A stretch of 64,000 nucleotides of DNA, taken from assembly GCF_020404845.1 (NCBI RefSeq), contig NZ_JAIOJZ010000003.1, positions 186,001 to 250,000 on the forward strand, given 5' to 3'. The position numbers and the translations under genes are program-made. Below are positions 11,304 through 18,979 of the stretch, piece by piece. How positions within the stretch are numbered: position 1 is the stretch's first letter; every line of letters begins with the position of its first letter. Origin of the DNA: Streptomyces hyderabadensis (GTDB taxonomy: Bacteria; Actinomycetota; Actinomycetes; Streptomycetales; Streptomycetaceae). Below the pieces are notes generated by a model that did not search any database, was not told the origin of the DNA, and worked only from the letters and a program-made list of their open reading frames with translations.

Positions 11304-11333
11304 GTGAATCGACCCCTTCCAGCGTGCTAATGT
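11304..11333 (+). promoter_or_regulatory. Candidate promoter of tRNA-Leu
   Basis: An extended -10 (TGC then TAATGT, 11328-11333) lies 54 bp before the mature tRNA. A weak -35, GTGAAT (11304-11309), is 18 bp upstream. No transcript data were available. Confidence 0.45.
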
Positions 11334-11387
11334 TCTCGTGTCGGAAGGCGCCGGACCGCAAGGAAAGGCCCGGAAGACACACCCAAT

Positions 11388-11474
11388 GCGCGGGTGGCGG
11401 AATAGGCAGACGCGCTGGATTCAGGTTCCAGTGCCCGCAAGGGCGTGGGGGTTCAACTCCCCCCTCGCGCACCA
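11388..11474 (+). tRNA. tRNA-Leu (anticodon CAG)
   Basis: An 87-base tRNA with CCA encoded. The 7-bp acceptor stem pairs GCGCGGG with CTCGCGC (one G-U). The anticodon stem CTGGA/TCCAG encloses a loop with CAG at 11422-11424. A long variable arm (GCCCGCAAGGGCGT region) and GTTCAA in the T-loop mark a class II leucine tRNA. CAG reads CUG, a very common Leu codon in high-GC genomes. A strong hairpin follows three bases later. Confidence 0.97.
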
Positions 11475-11477
11475 GCC

Positions 11478-11512
11478 GGAAGCCCCCCAGGTCTCGGACC
11501 TGGGGGGCTTCC
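11478..11512 (+). terminator. tRNA-Leu terminator
   Basis: A perfect 16-bp stem (11478-11493 with 11497-11512) with a 3-base loop starts three bases after the tRNA CCA end. Confidence 0.85.
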
Positions 11513-11560
11513 GCATGTCCGGGCGCGGTGGCCCGCGATGCGTGCGTTGTGAGGAAGGTC

Positions 11561-12457
11561 TCAGGACTCCGACCGCCACAGCGCCGGCACGTTCGGCGGC
11601 TCCCAGCCCGTCATCGAGGTGTGCGCCTGGAGGCACCGGTAGGAGCGGCCGCCGTACGTCACCCGGTCACCGGCGGTGTAGGCGCGGCCGCTCGCCCAGG
11701 TGCCGCCCGGCGGGTCGGTGGGCGGGTCGGTGGGCGGGTCCGTGGGGCCGGTGTCGCCGTCCACGTTCAGGACGAAGTCGAAGGTGCCCTCCTTGCCGCC
11801 GCCGGCGCCGCGGACGTTCATCAGCAGCGCCGGGTCGAAGATCATGTCCGTGCTGTTGCGGGGCTCGCCGGGGAAGTAGAGCTGGGTGGTCAGCACGGGT
11901 TCGCCGGGGGCCTGCACCTTGACGTGGATGTGCCGGGTGCGGCCGGGGTAGAGGCCGGGCACGATCGTCTGCAGGGCGAAGGCGCCGGTGGCGTCGCTGA
12001 ACTGGTGGCCGCGGAAGGTGTAGCCGGCCATGTCGTAGTCGCCGTTGTCGTCGGCCTGCCAGAAGTCGAGGAGCACGCCGGACAGCGGGACGCAGTTCCG
12101 GCCGAAGACGTAGCCGCTGACGGTCAGCGGGGTGCCCGGGGTGCCGGGGGTGACCAGGTTGGTGCGCAGCGGGGAGTTCGGCTTGAAGTACGGCCCCTCC
12201 ATCTGGTCGGGGGTCAGGTCGTCGCCGTCGTCGCAGTACGGGGTCGGCGTCAGCTGCCGGCCGTCGGAGGAGCGGGCGGCGTCCCGGGCCAGCGCGACGC
12301 CGCCGGTGGCGAGCAGCGGGACGGCGGCCCCGGCGGCGACGGCGGCCCTGAGCAGCGTCTTGCGGCTGATGCCGCGCTCGGCGCCGGAGCCCGGGGCGGA
12401 TCCGGGCCTGGGCCCGGGCTTGGGCACGTCGGGGGTCGTGGGGGTGTCGGAGGTCAT
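11561..12457 (-). CDS. Secreted intradiol ring-cleavage dioxygenase with C-terminal carbohydrate-binding module
   Basis: A 298-residue exported enzyme. The N-terminus has a basic SRKTLLR segment and a hydrophobic stretch ending near ALA (~31-57), a signal peptide of uncertain pathway. The middle (~80-220) is an intradiol dioxygenase domain with EGPYFKP, a DYDMAGY tyrosine and the RHIHVKV histidines expected to bind non-haem iron. A Gly/Pro/Thr linker (PTDPPTDPP) leads to a ~45-residue CBM5/12-type module with the aromatic pattern WASGRAYTAGDRV and GWEPPNVPALW. Related Streptomyces enzymes open catechol rings and bind lignocellulose, as I recall. A role in aromatic breakdown on plant matter is inferred. 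Confidence 0.9.
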   Translation of the reverse strand: MTSDTPTTPDVPKPGPRPGSAPGSGAERGISRKTLLRAAVAAGAAVPLLATGGVALARDAARSSDGRQLTPTPYCDDGDDLTPDQMEGPYFKPNSPLRTNLVTPGTPGTPLTVSGYVFGRNCVPLSGVLLDFWQADDNGDYDMAGYTFRGHQFSDATGAFALQTIVPGLYPGRTRHIHVKVQAPGEPVLTTQLYFPGEPRNSTDMIFDPALLMNVRGAGGGKEGTFDFVLNVDGDTGPTDPPTDPPTDPPGGTWASGRAYTAGDRVTYGGRSYRCLQAHTSMTGWEPPNVPALWRSES

Positions 12458-12907
12458 GGCGGTTCCTCGGTCTCCTCGGTGGGTGGTCCCTTGGGGAAGC
12501 TGAACGGGACGTGCGACATCCGGGACGTCGGGGACAGGGAGCGCGCCCGCCGGCGCGGGGCAGGCTGCTGGAGGTGCTTCGACGGGCGCGCTCCGTGGTG
12601 ATCACTGGCAACCGTAGGCGCGCACCGGGGGGCGGGGGCACCTCCTGTTTCGCCCCCTGCCCGGCGTTATGAGGGCGGCGGGCGGGGGCCCGTGTACGGC
12701 AGGCGCGGCCGGGGGTACGGTCGTGGCGCCCCGGCGCCGGGACGGACCGACGGCACGCGGTACGCCGGCGCCGTACGAACGGGCCGGGTGCGACCGTCGT
12801 GCGCGAGTGCGGTACGACGAGGCGGTACGAGGCAGTGGTACGAGGCACAGGCACGGACGAGTCCGACGCGTACGACGAGTCCGACGAGCACGGGGAGGGT
12901 GGCCGGG
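12458..12907. other. Intergenic region between divergent dioxygenase and DUF2252 genes
   Basis: 450 bp upstream of both genes. I recognise no conserved gene or RNA. The right part (~12810-12895) is low-complexity, with repeated ggtacgaggca and gtccgacg words. Open frames here have no ribosome sites or family features. Confidence 0.5.
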
Positions 12908-14404
12908 ATGACCGGGGCGACGGCGGGGGCGGGCGCACAGGCGGTGACCGGAGGGGCGGCCGGGGCGGTGCCCGCGGCGCGCGGGACGACGGGGCGCGGG
13001 ACGGGCGGGCAGGCGCCGGGCGGACGGTTGCCGGTCGTGCCCGGGTTCGCGCGGTGGCCCGCGGCCGGTTCGCCGAAGGCGGAGGGCAAGGCGCTGCGCA
13101 CGCGCGTGCCGCGGTCCGCGCACGCCGCGCTCGATGCGGACGCCGCCCGGCCGGACGCGGTGAGCGCGGTCGAGGAGTCCAACCGCGGCCGGATACCGGG
13201 GCTCACCCCGATCCGGGCCGGGCGGATGGCGGCCACGCCGTTCGCCTTCCTGCGCGGGTCGGCGGGCCTGATGGCGTACGACCTGGCGCGCACGCCGGTG
13301 ACCGGCATCGGCGCCCAGATCTGCGGGGACGCGCACGCCGCCAACTTCGGTCTCTACGGCGACGCCCGCGGCGGCCTGGTCATCGACCTCAACGACTTCG
13401 ACGAGACGGTCCACGGCCCCTGGGAGTGGGACCTCAAGCGGCTCGCCGCCTCGCTGGTGCTCGCGGGCCGGGAGGCCGGCGCCGACGAGGACACCTGCCG
13501 CGCGGCCGCCCACGACGCGACCGGCGCCTACCGGCGCACCATGCGGCTGCTGGCGAGGCTCCCCGCGCTGGACGCCTGGAACGCCATCGCCGACGAGGAA
13601 CTGGTCTCCCACACCGACGCCCACGACCTGCTCGGCACCCTTGAGCGGGTCTCCGAGAAGGCGCGGGCCAACACCAGCGGGCGCTTCGCCGCGAAGTCGA
13701 CCGAGTCCACCGAGGACGGCGGGCGGCGCTTCGTGGACGCGGCGCCGGTGCTGCGCCGGGTGACGGACGCCGAGGCGGCGGCGGTCGCGGGCGCCCTGGA
13801 GGCGTACCTGGCCACCCTCTCCGAGGACCGGCTGCCGCTGCTGGCCCGGTACGCGGTGCACGACGTGGCCTTCCGGGTCGTCGGCACCGGCAGCGTGGGC
13901 ACGCGGTCCTACGTCGTGCTGCTCCTGGACCACCGGGGCGAACCGCTCGTGCTCCAGGTCAAGGAGGCCCGGCCCTCCGCGCTGCTGCCCCATCTGGCCA
14001 CCGCCGGTTTCGACGCCCCCGAGCCGGAGCACGAGGGCCGCCGGGTCGTCATGGGGCAGAAGCGGATGCAGGTGGTCAGCGACATCCTGCTCGGCTGGAC
14101 CTCGGTCGACGGGCGGCCCTTCCAGGTGCGGCAGTTCCGCAACCGCAAGGGCAGCGTCGACCCCGCGGCGCTGGCCGCCGACCAGCTGGACGACTACGGC
14201 CGGATGACCGGCGCGCTGCTGGCCCGGGCCCACGCGCACAGCGCCGACCCGCGGACGATCGCGGGCTACTGCGGCAAGAACGACGAGCTGGACGAGGCGG
14301 TGGCCGCCTTCGCCGTCGCCTACGCCGACCGCACCGAGGCGGACCACGCGGAACTGGTGGCCGCGGTGCGCACGGGGCGGGTCGCGGCGGAGCTGGGGGT
14401 GTGA
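12908..14404 (+). CDS. DUF2252 family protein
   Basis: A 498-residue cytoplasmic protein of the DUF2252 family, whose fold resembles aminoglycoside phosphotransferase/kinase-like enzymes; no reaction is established. Visible conserved parts are RAGRMAATPFAFLRGSA, the kinase-like GDAHAANFG, DLNDFDET and WEWDLKRLA, and a later QVKEARPS. The first ~55 residues are low-complexity Ala/Gly/Thr. I chose ATG 12908 because a GGGAGGG stretch lies just upstream; the frame stays open to 12692 with no better start. It has no obvious operon partner. Confidence 0.85.
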   Translation: MTGATAGAGAQAVTGGAAGAVPAARGTTGRGTGGQAPGGRLPVVPGFARWPAAGSPKAEGKALRTRVPRSAHAALDADAARPDAVSAVEESNRGRIPGLTPIRAGRMAATPFAFLRGSAGLMAYDLARTPVTGIGAQICGDAHAANFGLYGDARGGLVIDLNDFDETVHGPWEWDLKRLAASLVLAGREAGADEDTCRAAAHDATGAYRRTMRLLARLPALDAWNAIADEELVSHTDAHDLLGTLERVSEKARANTSGRFAAKSTESTEDGGRRFVDAAPVLRRVTDAEAAAVAGALEAYLATLSEDRLPLLARYAVHDVAFRVVGTGSVGTRSYVVLLLDHRGEPLVLQVKEARPSALLPHLATAGFDAPEPEHEGRRVVMGQKRMQVVSDILLGWTSVDGRPFQVRQFRNRKGSVDPAALAADQLDDYGRMTGALLARAHAHSADPRTIAGYCGKNDELDEAVAAFAVAYADRTEADHAELVAAVRTGRVAAELGV

Positions 14405-14465
14405 GGGGCGGGGGACGGGGACCGCGCGGGCGGCTCCCCGGGTCCGCAGGCCCTAGGCTGGTCGG

Positions 14466-15281
14466 GTGACGACGCCGCAAGCTGAGCCCGAGCAGGGGGG
14501 TGCGCCGCGTCCCGAGGAACGGCTGGAACAGGCCGTACGGGCCGCCGAGCAGGCACTCATCGAGTACGAGATCGCCCTGGAGACCTTCCGCGTGGAGGTC
14601 GAGAACTTCTCGCGGCTGCACGAGCAGCGGCTCGGCCCGGTGTACGCCCGGCTGGAGGAGCTGGAGGCGCAGATCCTGGAGGCCAAGGCGGCCCGCACCG
14701 GCGACGCCGACGACCTGCGCCGGGCCGACGAGGCGCGGGCCCGCCTGATGCCGATCCCCGGGGTCGAGGAGCTGCTGAACGGCTGGATGGACGGGGACGG
14801 GCTGTTCCCGGAGGCCACGGCGATGCTCACGGACCAGGCGGTACGGCCCCCGCAGCGGGTCCGGCCCAGCGAGGAGGCCCGCAGGCTCTACCGCGAGCTG
14901 GCCCGCAAGGCCCACCCCGACCTGGCGCAGGAGGAGGCCGAGCGGGTCCGGCGCGAGGAGTTCATCACCCGCGTCAACGCCGCCTACGCCCGCGGCGACG
15001 CGGCGGAGCTGCGCGAGCTGGCCGAGGAGTGGGCCGCCGGGCCGGTGCCCGAGCGGCGCCCGAGCCGCGGCGAGGAGCTGTACGCCCGCCTCGAATGGCT
15101 CGACCGGCGCAAGGAACTGCTCACCCTGCTCGCCAAGGAGCTGGAGGAGAGCGCGATCGGCGCCATGCTCCGGCTCGCCCCGGACGACCCCGACCGGCTG
15201 CTCGAGGAGATCGCCGAGCAGCTGGCGACCCAGGTCCGCGAGCGCGAGGCGGAGCTGGCGGGGGTGCTCGGCCAGGACTGA
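14466..15281 (+). CDS. J-domain-like coiled-coil protein
   Basis: A 271-residue soluble protein. Residues ~15-90 are a predicted coiled coil. Residues ~135-190 resemble a degenerate J-domain (RRLYRELARKAHPDLA, then RREEFITRVNAAYARGD), with an HPD motif intact. The C-terminal half is again helical and charged. A role as a chaperone cofactor is possible but unproven. GTG 14466 has no ribosome site; instead TAGGCT (14454-14459) ends six bases before it, so the mRNA is probably leaderless. The terminator at 15280-15299 overlaps its stop codon. Confidence 0.8.
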   Translation: MTTPQAEPEQGGAPRPEERLEQAVRAAEQALIEYEIALETFRVEVENFSRLHEQRLGPVYARLEELEAQILEAKAARTGDADDLRRADEARARLMPIPGVEELLNGWMDGDGLFPEATAMLTDQAVRPPQRVRPSEEARRLYRELARKAHPDLAQEEAERVRREEFITRVNAAYARGDAAELRELAEEWAAGPVPERRPSRGEELYARLEWLDRRKELLTLLAKELEESAIGAMLRLAPDDPDRLLEEIAEQLATQVREREAELAGVLGQD

Positions 15282-15299
15282 GCCGCCGGGTGGCGGCTC
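15280..15299 (+). terminator. Hairpin at the end of the J-like gene
   Basis: A perfect 8-bp stem (GAGCCGCC with GGCGGCTC) and 4-base loop overlap the stop codon. The rhodanese promoter begins 3 bases later. Confidence 0.6.
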
Positions 15300-15315
15300 G
15301 GGTAGCGTCTGGGGC

Positions 15316-15663
15316 ATGAGTTTCGGAGCTGGTGTGCCCACGGTCGGGATCGAGGACCTCGCGGACGGCGACTTCCTGCTGGACGTCCGCGAGGACGACG
15401 AGTGGCGGGCGGGCCATGCCGCCGGGGCGCTGCACATTCCGCTGAGCGAGTTCGTGGCCCGGTACGGTGAGCTGGCCGAGGCCGCGCCGCAGGACGGCCG
15501 GGTGCACGTGCTCTGCCGCGTCGGGGGCCGCTCGGCGCAGGTCACCATGTACCTGGTCCAGCAGGGCGTGGACGCGGTGAACGTCGACGGGGGCATGCAG
15601 GAATGGGCCGCGGCCGGGCGTCCGGTGGTGGACGACAACGGCGAGCCGGGGCACGTTCTCTAG
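15316..15663 (+). CDS. Single-domain rhodanese-like protein
   Basis: A 115-residue rhodanese-fold protein, about the usual length for a single-domain sulfurtransferase. The active-site Cys67 lies in the loop LCRVGGRS; LLDVRE and GALHIP are the other typical motifs. It probably moves sulfane sulfur or protects against cyanide or oxidants, but its substrate is unknown. TAGCGT (15303-15308) stands seven bases before the ATG and there is no ribosome site, so the transcript is probably leaderless. Confidence 0.9.
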   Translation: MSFGAGVPTVGIEDLADGDFLLDVREDDEWRAGHAAGALHIPLSEFVARYGELAEAAPQDGRVHVLCRVGGRSAQVTMYLVQQGVDAVNVDGGMQEWAAAGRPVVDDNGEPGHVL

Positions 15664-15840
15664 GCTGTCCCCGCCTTGATGTGGCGACGGCCACGGTGCG
15701 GCCGGTCCGCCGGGGGCTGTGCGGGCGGCGGGTCCTGAGTACCGTTCCCGTTCGAACGTCGCCGAGCGGCCGCACGGGTGGCGCGTGGGTGCCCCGGGGC
15801 GGGGCGGGCGGATGGACGGATCGGGACCGAACGGGGCGGA

Positions 15841-16893
15841 ATGGACGCGTACGACAAGGGCTCGGGCGCCCGGCATGGGCATGATGACCCGGGCGAGCCG
15901 GCCCGACCGGACGACGAAGCCGATTCGGCGGAGACCGCCGCCGTTCCGCCGGCAGCCGGTGCCCCGTCGGCAGCCCGTGCTCCGGAGGAAGCCGCCGCTT
16001 CGGCGGAGGCCGGTGTCCCGGAGGTAGCTGGTGTTCTGGAGGAAGCCGGTGCTCCGGAGGAAGCCGATGCCCCGCAGGAGGCCGGTGTCCCGGGGGCAGC
16101 TGGTGCTTCGGCGGAGGCCGGTGTTCCGGGGGCAGCCGGTGCTTCGGAGGAGGCCGGTGTCCCGGAGGGGGCCGGGGCCGCGCGGGCTGTGCCTGGCCCC
16201 GGGCAGCCCCCCGCCCCCCGTACCGGGGTCGCCGCGCTCTCCCCGCGTTATCAGGTCGGTGCCGTGGTCGCGCTCGCGGTGGTCGCGGTCGCCGTGTGCG
16301 CCCACATAGGTCTGGTGTTCCTGCACGTGGCCCCGTCCAACACCCTCACCAAGCAGCACGGTGACGTGGTGGACGAGTGGGTCTTCCCGGAGTTCGAGCA
16401 GAACTGGAAGCTCTTCGCGCCCAACCCGCTCCAGCAGAACGTCTCCGTCCAGGTCCGCGCGGAGGTCAGCACGGCCGGGGGCGAGATACGGACGACCGGC
16501 TGGTACGACCTGTCCGCCGAGGACGGCCGGGCCATCGACGGCAATCCGCTGCCGAGCCACACCCAGCAGAACGAACTGCGCCGGGCCTGGGACTTCTTCG
16601 TCGCCAGCCACGACTCCGACGACCGCCCGGTGGGCCTGCGGGGCACCCTCTCCGAGACGTATCTGCGGCGCATCGCGCTCCTGCGGCTTGACCGCGACGG
16701 CGCCGCCGGACCCGGCGGTGTCGTCGAGCGCGTGCAGTACCGTTCCCGGACCACGAACGTGGAGCCGCCCCCCTGGAGCGGTGAGAAGGTCTCCGACCGC
16801 CCGATCGTCCGCGAGCTGCCCTGGTGGTCGGTGTCCGCGGAGAACCGGGGCGCGAGCGCCGGACAGGCCGAGCGGGAAGGGGGCGCCGCGTGA
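15841..16893 (+). CDS. DUF5819 family membrane protein with twelve hexapeptide repeats
   Basis: A 350-residue protein. After a charged start, residues 38-109 are twelve six-residue repeats rich in Glu, Ala, Gly, Val and Pro (pattern xAGxPx), encoded by a near-perfect 18-bp tandem DNA repeat. One membrane helix (~140-162, GAVVALAVVAVAVCAHIG) follows, then the DUF5819 domain (~165-330) with WKLFAPNPLQQN. ATG 15841 follows a weak GGGGCGGA site; the frame is open upstream to 15778. Its stop overlaps the HTTM start (GTGA), so the two are very probably coupled and work together. Function is unknown. Confidence 0.85.
   Translation: MDAYDKGSGARHGHDDPGEPARPDDEADSAETAAVPPAAGAPSAARAPEEAAASAEAGVPEVAGVLEEAGAPEEADAPQEAGVPGAAGASAEAGVPGAAGASEEAGVPEGAGAARAVPGPGQPPAPRTGVAALSPRYQVGAVVALAVVAVAVCAHIGLVFLHVAPSNTLTKQHGDVVDEWVFPEFEQNWKLFAPNPLQQNVSVQVRAEVSTAGGEIRTTGWYDLSAEDGRAIDGNPLPSHTQQNELRRAWDFFVASHDSDDRPVGLRGTLSETYLRRIALLRLDRDGAAGPGGVVERVQYRSRTTNVEPPPWSGEKVSDRPIVRELPWWSVSAENRGASAGQAEREGGAA
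15952..16167 (+). repeat. Twelve tandem 18-bp repeats inside the DUF5819 gene
   Basis: Twelve in-frame units close to gaggccggtgtcccggag alternate with forms beginning gcagc or gaagc. They end exactly at 16167. Most variation is at third positions or swaps Glu for Ala, so the hexapeptide rhythm is kept. Confidence 0.9.
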
Positions 16894-18176
16894 ACGCCGC
16901 CGTCCTCTGCGTCTCCCGCGGCATCGCCCGCGTCACGGGCGCCGCGCTCGGCCCGTACCAGACGGCCGTGATCCGCATCGGCTTCAGCGCCACCTGGCTG
17001 CTCTTCCTGCTGCGCGAACTGCCGCACCGGGGCGAGCTGTACGGGCCGGACAGCCCCTGGAGCCACGACCTCGCCGAGCAACTGATCGCGGACAACGGCT
17101 CCTTCACGGCGCTGATGTGGTCGGACGGGCGGGCCTGGTTCGAGATCGTCTACGCGCTGGCCGTCCTGAGCAGCGTGCTGCTCCTGCTCGGCTGGCGCAC
17201 CCGGACCATGTCCGTGCTGTTCATGGTCGGGGTGCTCTCGCTGCAGAACCGCAGCGTCTTCATGGGGGACGGCGGCGACAACGTCATCCACCTGATGAGC
17301 ATCTACCTGGTCCTGACCCGGTGCGGCCAGGTGTGGTCGCTGGACGCGCGCCGGGCCCGGCGCGCGGCGGCGGCACGCGCGCGGGGCGAGCGCGTCGCGG
17401 ACCGGGTCGGGCCCGTGCTGTGGTGCGCCTCCGGGTTCCTGCTGCTCACGGTGACGCTGGCGGGCGGTCTCGACGGCGACTGGTTCGTCCCGGCGCTGCT
17501 GTGGGCGGTGTGGCTCGCGCTGGGTGTGTGGTGGGCCGTGGGGAGGAGCGCGGAGGGCAGCCAGCCGCGGATCCTGCTGGACGTGGTCACCAACGTCGTG
17601 CACAACGGCGCACTGGTCGTGATCATGGCCGAGGCGTGTCTGATCTACGCGACGGCCGGCTGGTACAAGATCCAGGGCTCGCGCTGGCAGGACGGCACGG
17701 CCGTCTACTACCCGCTGCACCTGGACTACTTCTCGCCGTGGCCCGCGCTCTCCGACGCGCTGGCCGCCAACGGCACGATGGTCATGCTCATCACGTACGG
17801 CACGGTCGCCGTGCAGGTCGCCTTCCCGTTCACGCTGTTCAACCGGCGGGTCAAGAACGTGCTGCTCGCCGCGATGATGATCGAGCACGCGGTGATCGCC
17901 GTGACGCTCGGACTGCCGTTCTTCTCGCTGGCGATGATCGCCGCCGACGCGGTCTTCCTGCCCACCTCGTTCCTGCGCCGGCTGGGCGGCTGGGCGGCCC
18001 GCGCGCGAGGCCGGCTGTCCGGCCGCGGACCCGCCGGGAACCCCGCGGACGGGCGCGCGACGGTGCCGGGTCCCAGGACCCGTGCGGGTACGGCCGGGGG
18101 AACGGCCGGAACGGCCGCAGCGGGCACGGCGGACGGGAAGGACCCCGAGCACACCCGCGTAGGCTTCCGGGCATGA
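16890..18176 (+). CDS. HTTM domain membrane protein
   Basis: A 428-residue polytopic membrane protein with several hydrophobic helices (for example ~95-115, ~180-200, ~230-250 and ~300-325). It belongs to the HTTM family, which is related to the membrane part of vitamin K-dependent gamma-glutamyl carboxylase. The family-typical stretch GWYKIQGSRWQDGTAVYY is present. Its reaction is unknown; a catalytic lysine equivalent cannot be assigned by eye. GTG 16890 overlaps the DUF5819 stop, and its own stop overlaps the SpoU start. The tail (~375-428) is Ala/Gly/Thr-rich and probably disordered. Confidence 0.87.
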   Translation: MNAAVLCVSRGIARVTGAALGPYQTAVIRIGFSATWLLFLLRELPHRGELYGPDSPWSHDLAEQLIADNGSFTALMWSDGRAWFEIVYALAVLSSVLLLLGWRTRTMSVLFMVGVLSLQNRSVFMGDGGDNVIHLMSIYLVLTRCGQVWSLDARRARRAAAARARGERVADRVGPVLWCASGFLLLTVTLAGGLDGDWFVPALLWAVWLALGVWWAVGRSAEGSQPRILLDVVTNVVHNGALVVIMAEACLIYATAGWYKIQGSRWQDGTAVYYPLHLDYFSPWPALSDALAANGTMVMLITYGTVAVQVAFPFTLFNRRVKNVLLAAMMIEHAVIAVTLGLPFFSLAMIAADAVFLPTSFLRRLGGWAARARGRLSGRGPAGNPADGRATVPGPRTRAGTAGGTAGTAAAGTADGKDPEHTRVGFRA

Positions 18177-18952
18177 CCTCCTCCGGCCCAGGCTCCGTCC
18201 CCGGCCCGCCGGCCGCCTGGCACCGGCACGCCGGCCGGTGCGTGCTGCTGGACGGCTTCCACGCCCTCAAACACGCCCTCCGCTTCGGCGCCGAGGTGCC
18301 GGTGGCGGTCACCAGCGACCGCGCGGGCGCCCTGGCCCTCGCCGACGAGCTGGCGCCGGACGTGCGCGAGGCGCTGGCCGGGCTGCTGACCGAGGTGCCG
18401 CACGCGACGTACGCGTCGCTGGTCGCGCGGCCGCACCCCACCGCGGTGGCCGCCCTGGCCGTACGGCCCTCCCGGGCGGCGGGGCTTGAGGCGCTGGCGC
18501 ACACGCCCCGCAGCGCCCCCGTCGTGGTCCTCGACCAGCCGCGCAACCTCGGCAACGCGGGGGCGGTGATCCGGCTGGCCGCCGGTTTCGGGGCGACCGG
18601 CGTGGTCACCACCGGCACGCTCGACCCCTGGCACCCCACCGTGGTGCGCGGCGGGGCGGGGCTGCACTTCGCGACCGTCGTGGAGCGGCTGGAGGTCGCC
18701 GCTCTGCCGCCGGGGCCGGTGTTCGCGCTGGACCCGGAGGGCGAGGACATCCGGGGGCTGAAGCTGCCGGACGAGGCGCTGCTCGCGTTCGGCTCCGAGC
18801 GCAGCGGGCTCTCTCCCGAACTGCGCGCGCGGGCCGACCATCTGGTGGCGCTGCCGATGCGCCCCCAGGTCTCCAGCTACAACCTCGCGACCAGTGTGGC
18901 CATGACGCTGTACCACTGGAGCGCCGGCGGGGGCGCACCGCAGGGGTTCTGA
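18173..18952 (+). CDS. SpoU/TrmH family RNA 2'-O-methyltransferase
   Basis: A 259-residue SPOUT methyltransferase that uses S-adenosylmethionine to methylate ribose in tRNA or rRNA; the target is not known. The three family motifs are visible: LDQPRNLGNAGAVIR (motif 1), FGSERSGLS (motif 2) and LPMRPQVSSYNLATSVAMTLY (motif 3). ATG 18173 overlaps the HTTM stop (ATGA), making a three-gene coupled unit with DUF5819 and HTTM. It converges on paaN with only 27 bp between and no clear terminator. Confidence 0.92.
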   Translation: MTSSGPGSVPGPPAAWHRHAGRCVLLDGFHALKHALRFGAEVPVAVTSDRAGALALADELAPDVREALAGLLTEVPHATYASLVARPHPTAVAALAVRPSRAAGLEALAHTPRSAPVVVLDQPRNLGNAGAVIRLAAGFGATGVVTTGTLDPWHPTVVRGGAGLHFATVVERLEVAALPPGPVFALDPEGEDIRGLKLPDEALLAFGSERSGLSPELRARADHLVALPMRPQVSSYNLATSVAMTLYHWSAGGGAPQGF

Positions 18953-18979
18953 CGGGCTCCGGTGGGGGTGCGGTCCGGC

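Larger units (their letters stand above)
10833..11387. other. Intergenic region between fhaA and tRNA-Leu
   Basis: 555 bp with no convincing gene. It carries imperfect 15-bp repeats close to fhaA and, at the other end, a candidate tRNA promoter. A 61-codon minus-strand frame (10820-11005, GTG start) rich in Ser, Gln and Gly runs through the repeats and overlaps the fhaA start. It has no ribosome site and is probably only leader sequence. Confidence 0.6.

Noticed and set aside
11388-11474. tRNA-Leu as an integration (att) site
   Set aside because: No integrase or duplicated tRNA 3' end is found nearby.
15952-16167. CRISPR array
   Set aside because: The units are contiguous with no spacers and are in frame in a gene. 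The other tandem arrays (39947, 22971, 10866, 41082) also lack spacers.
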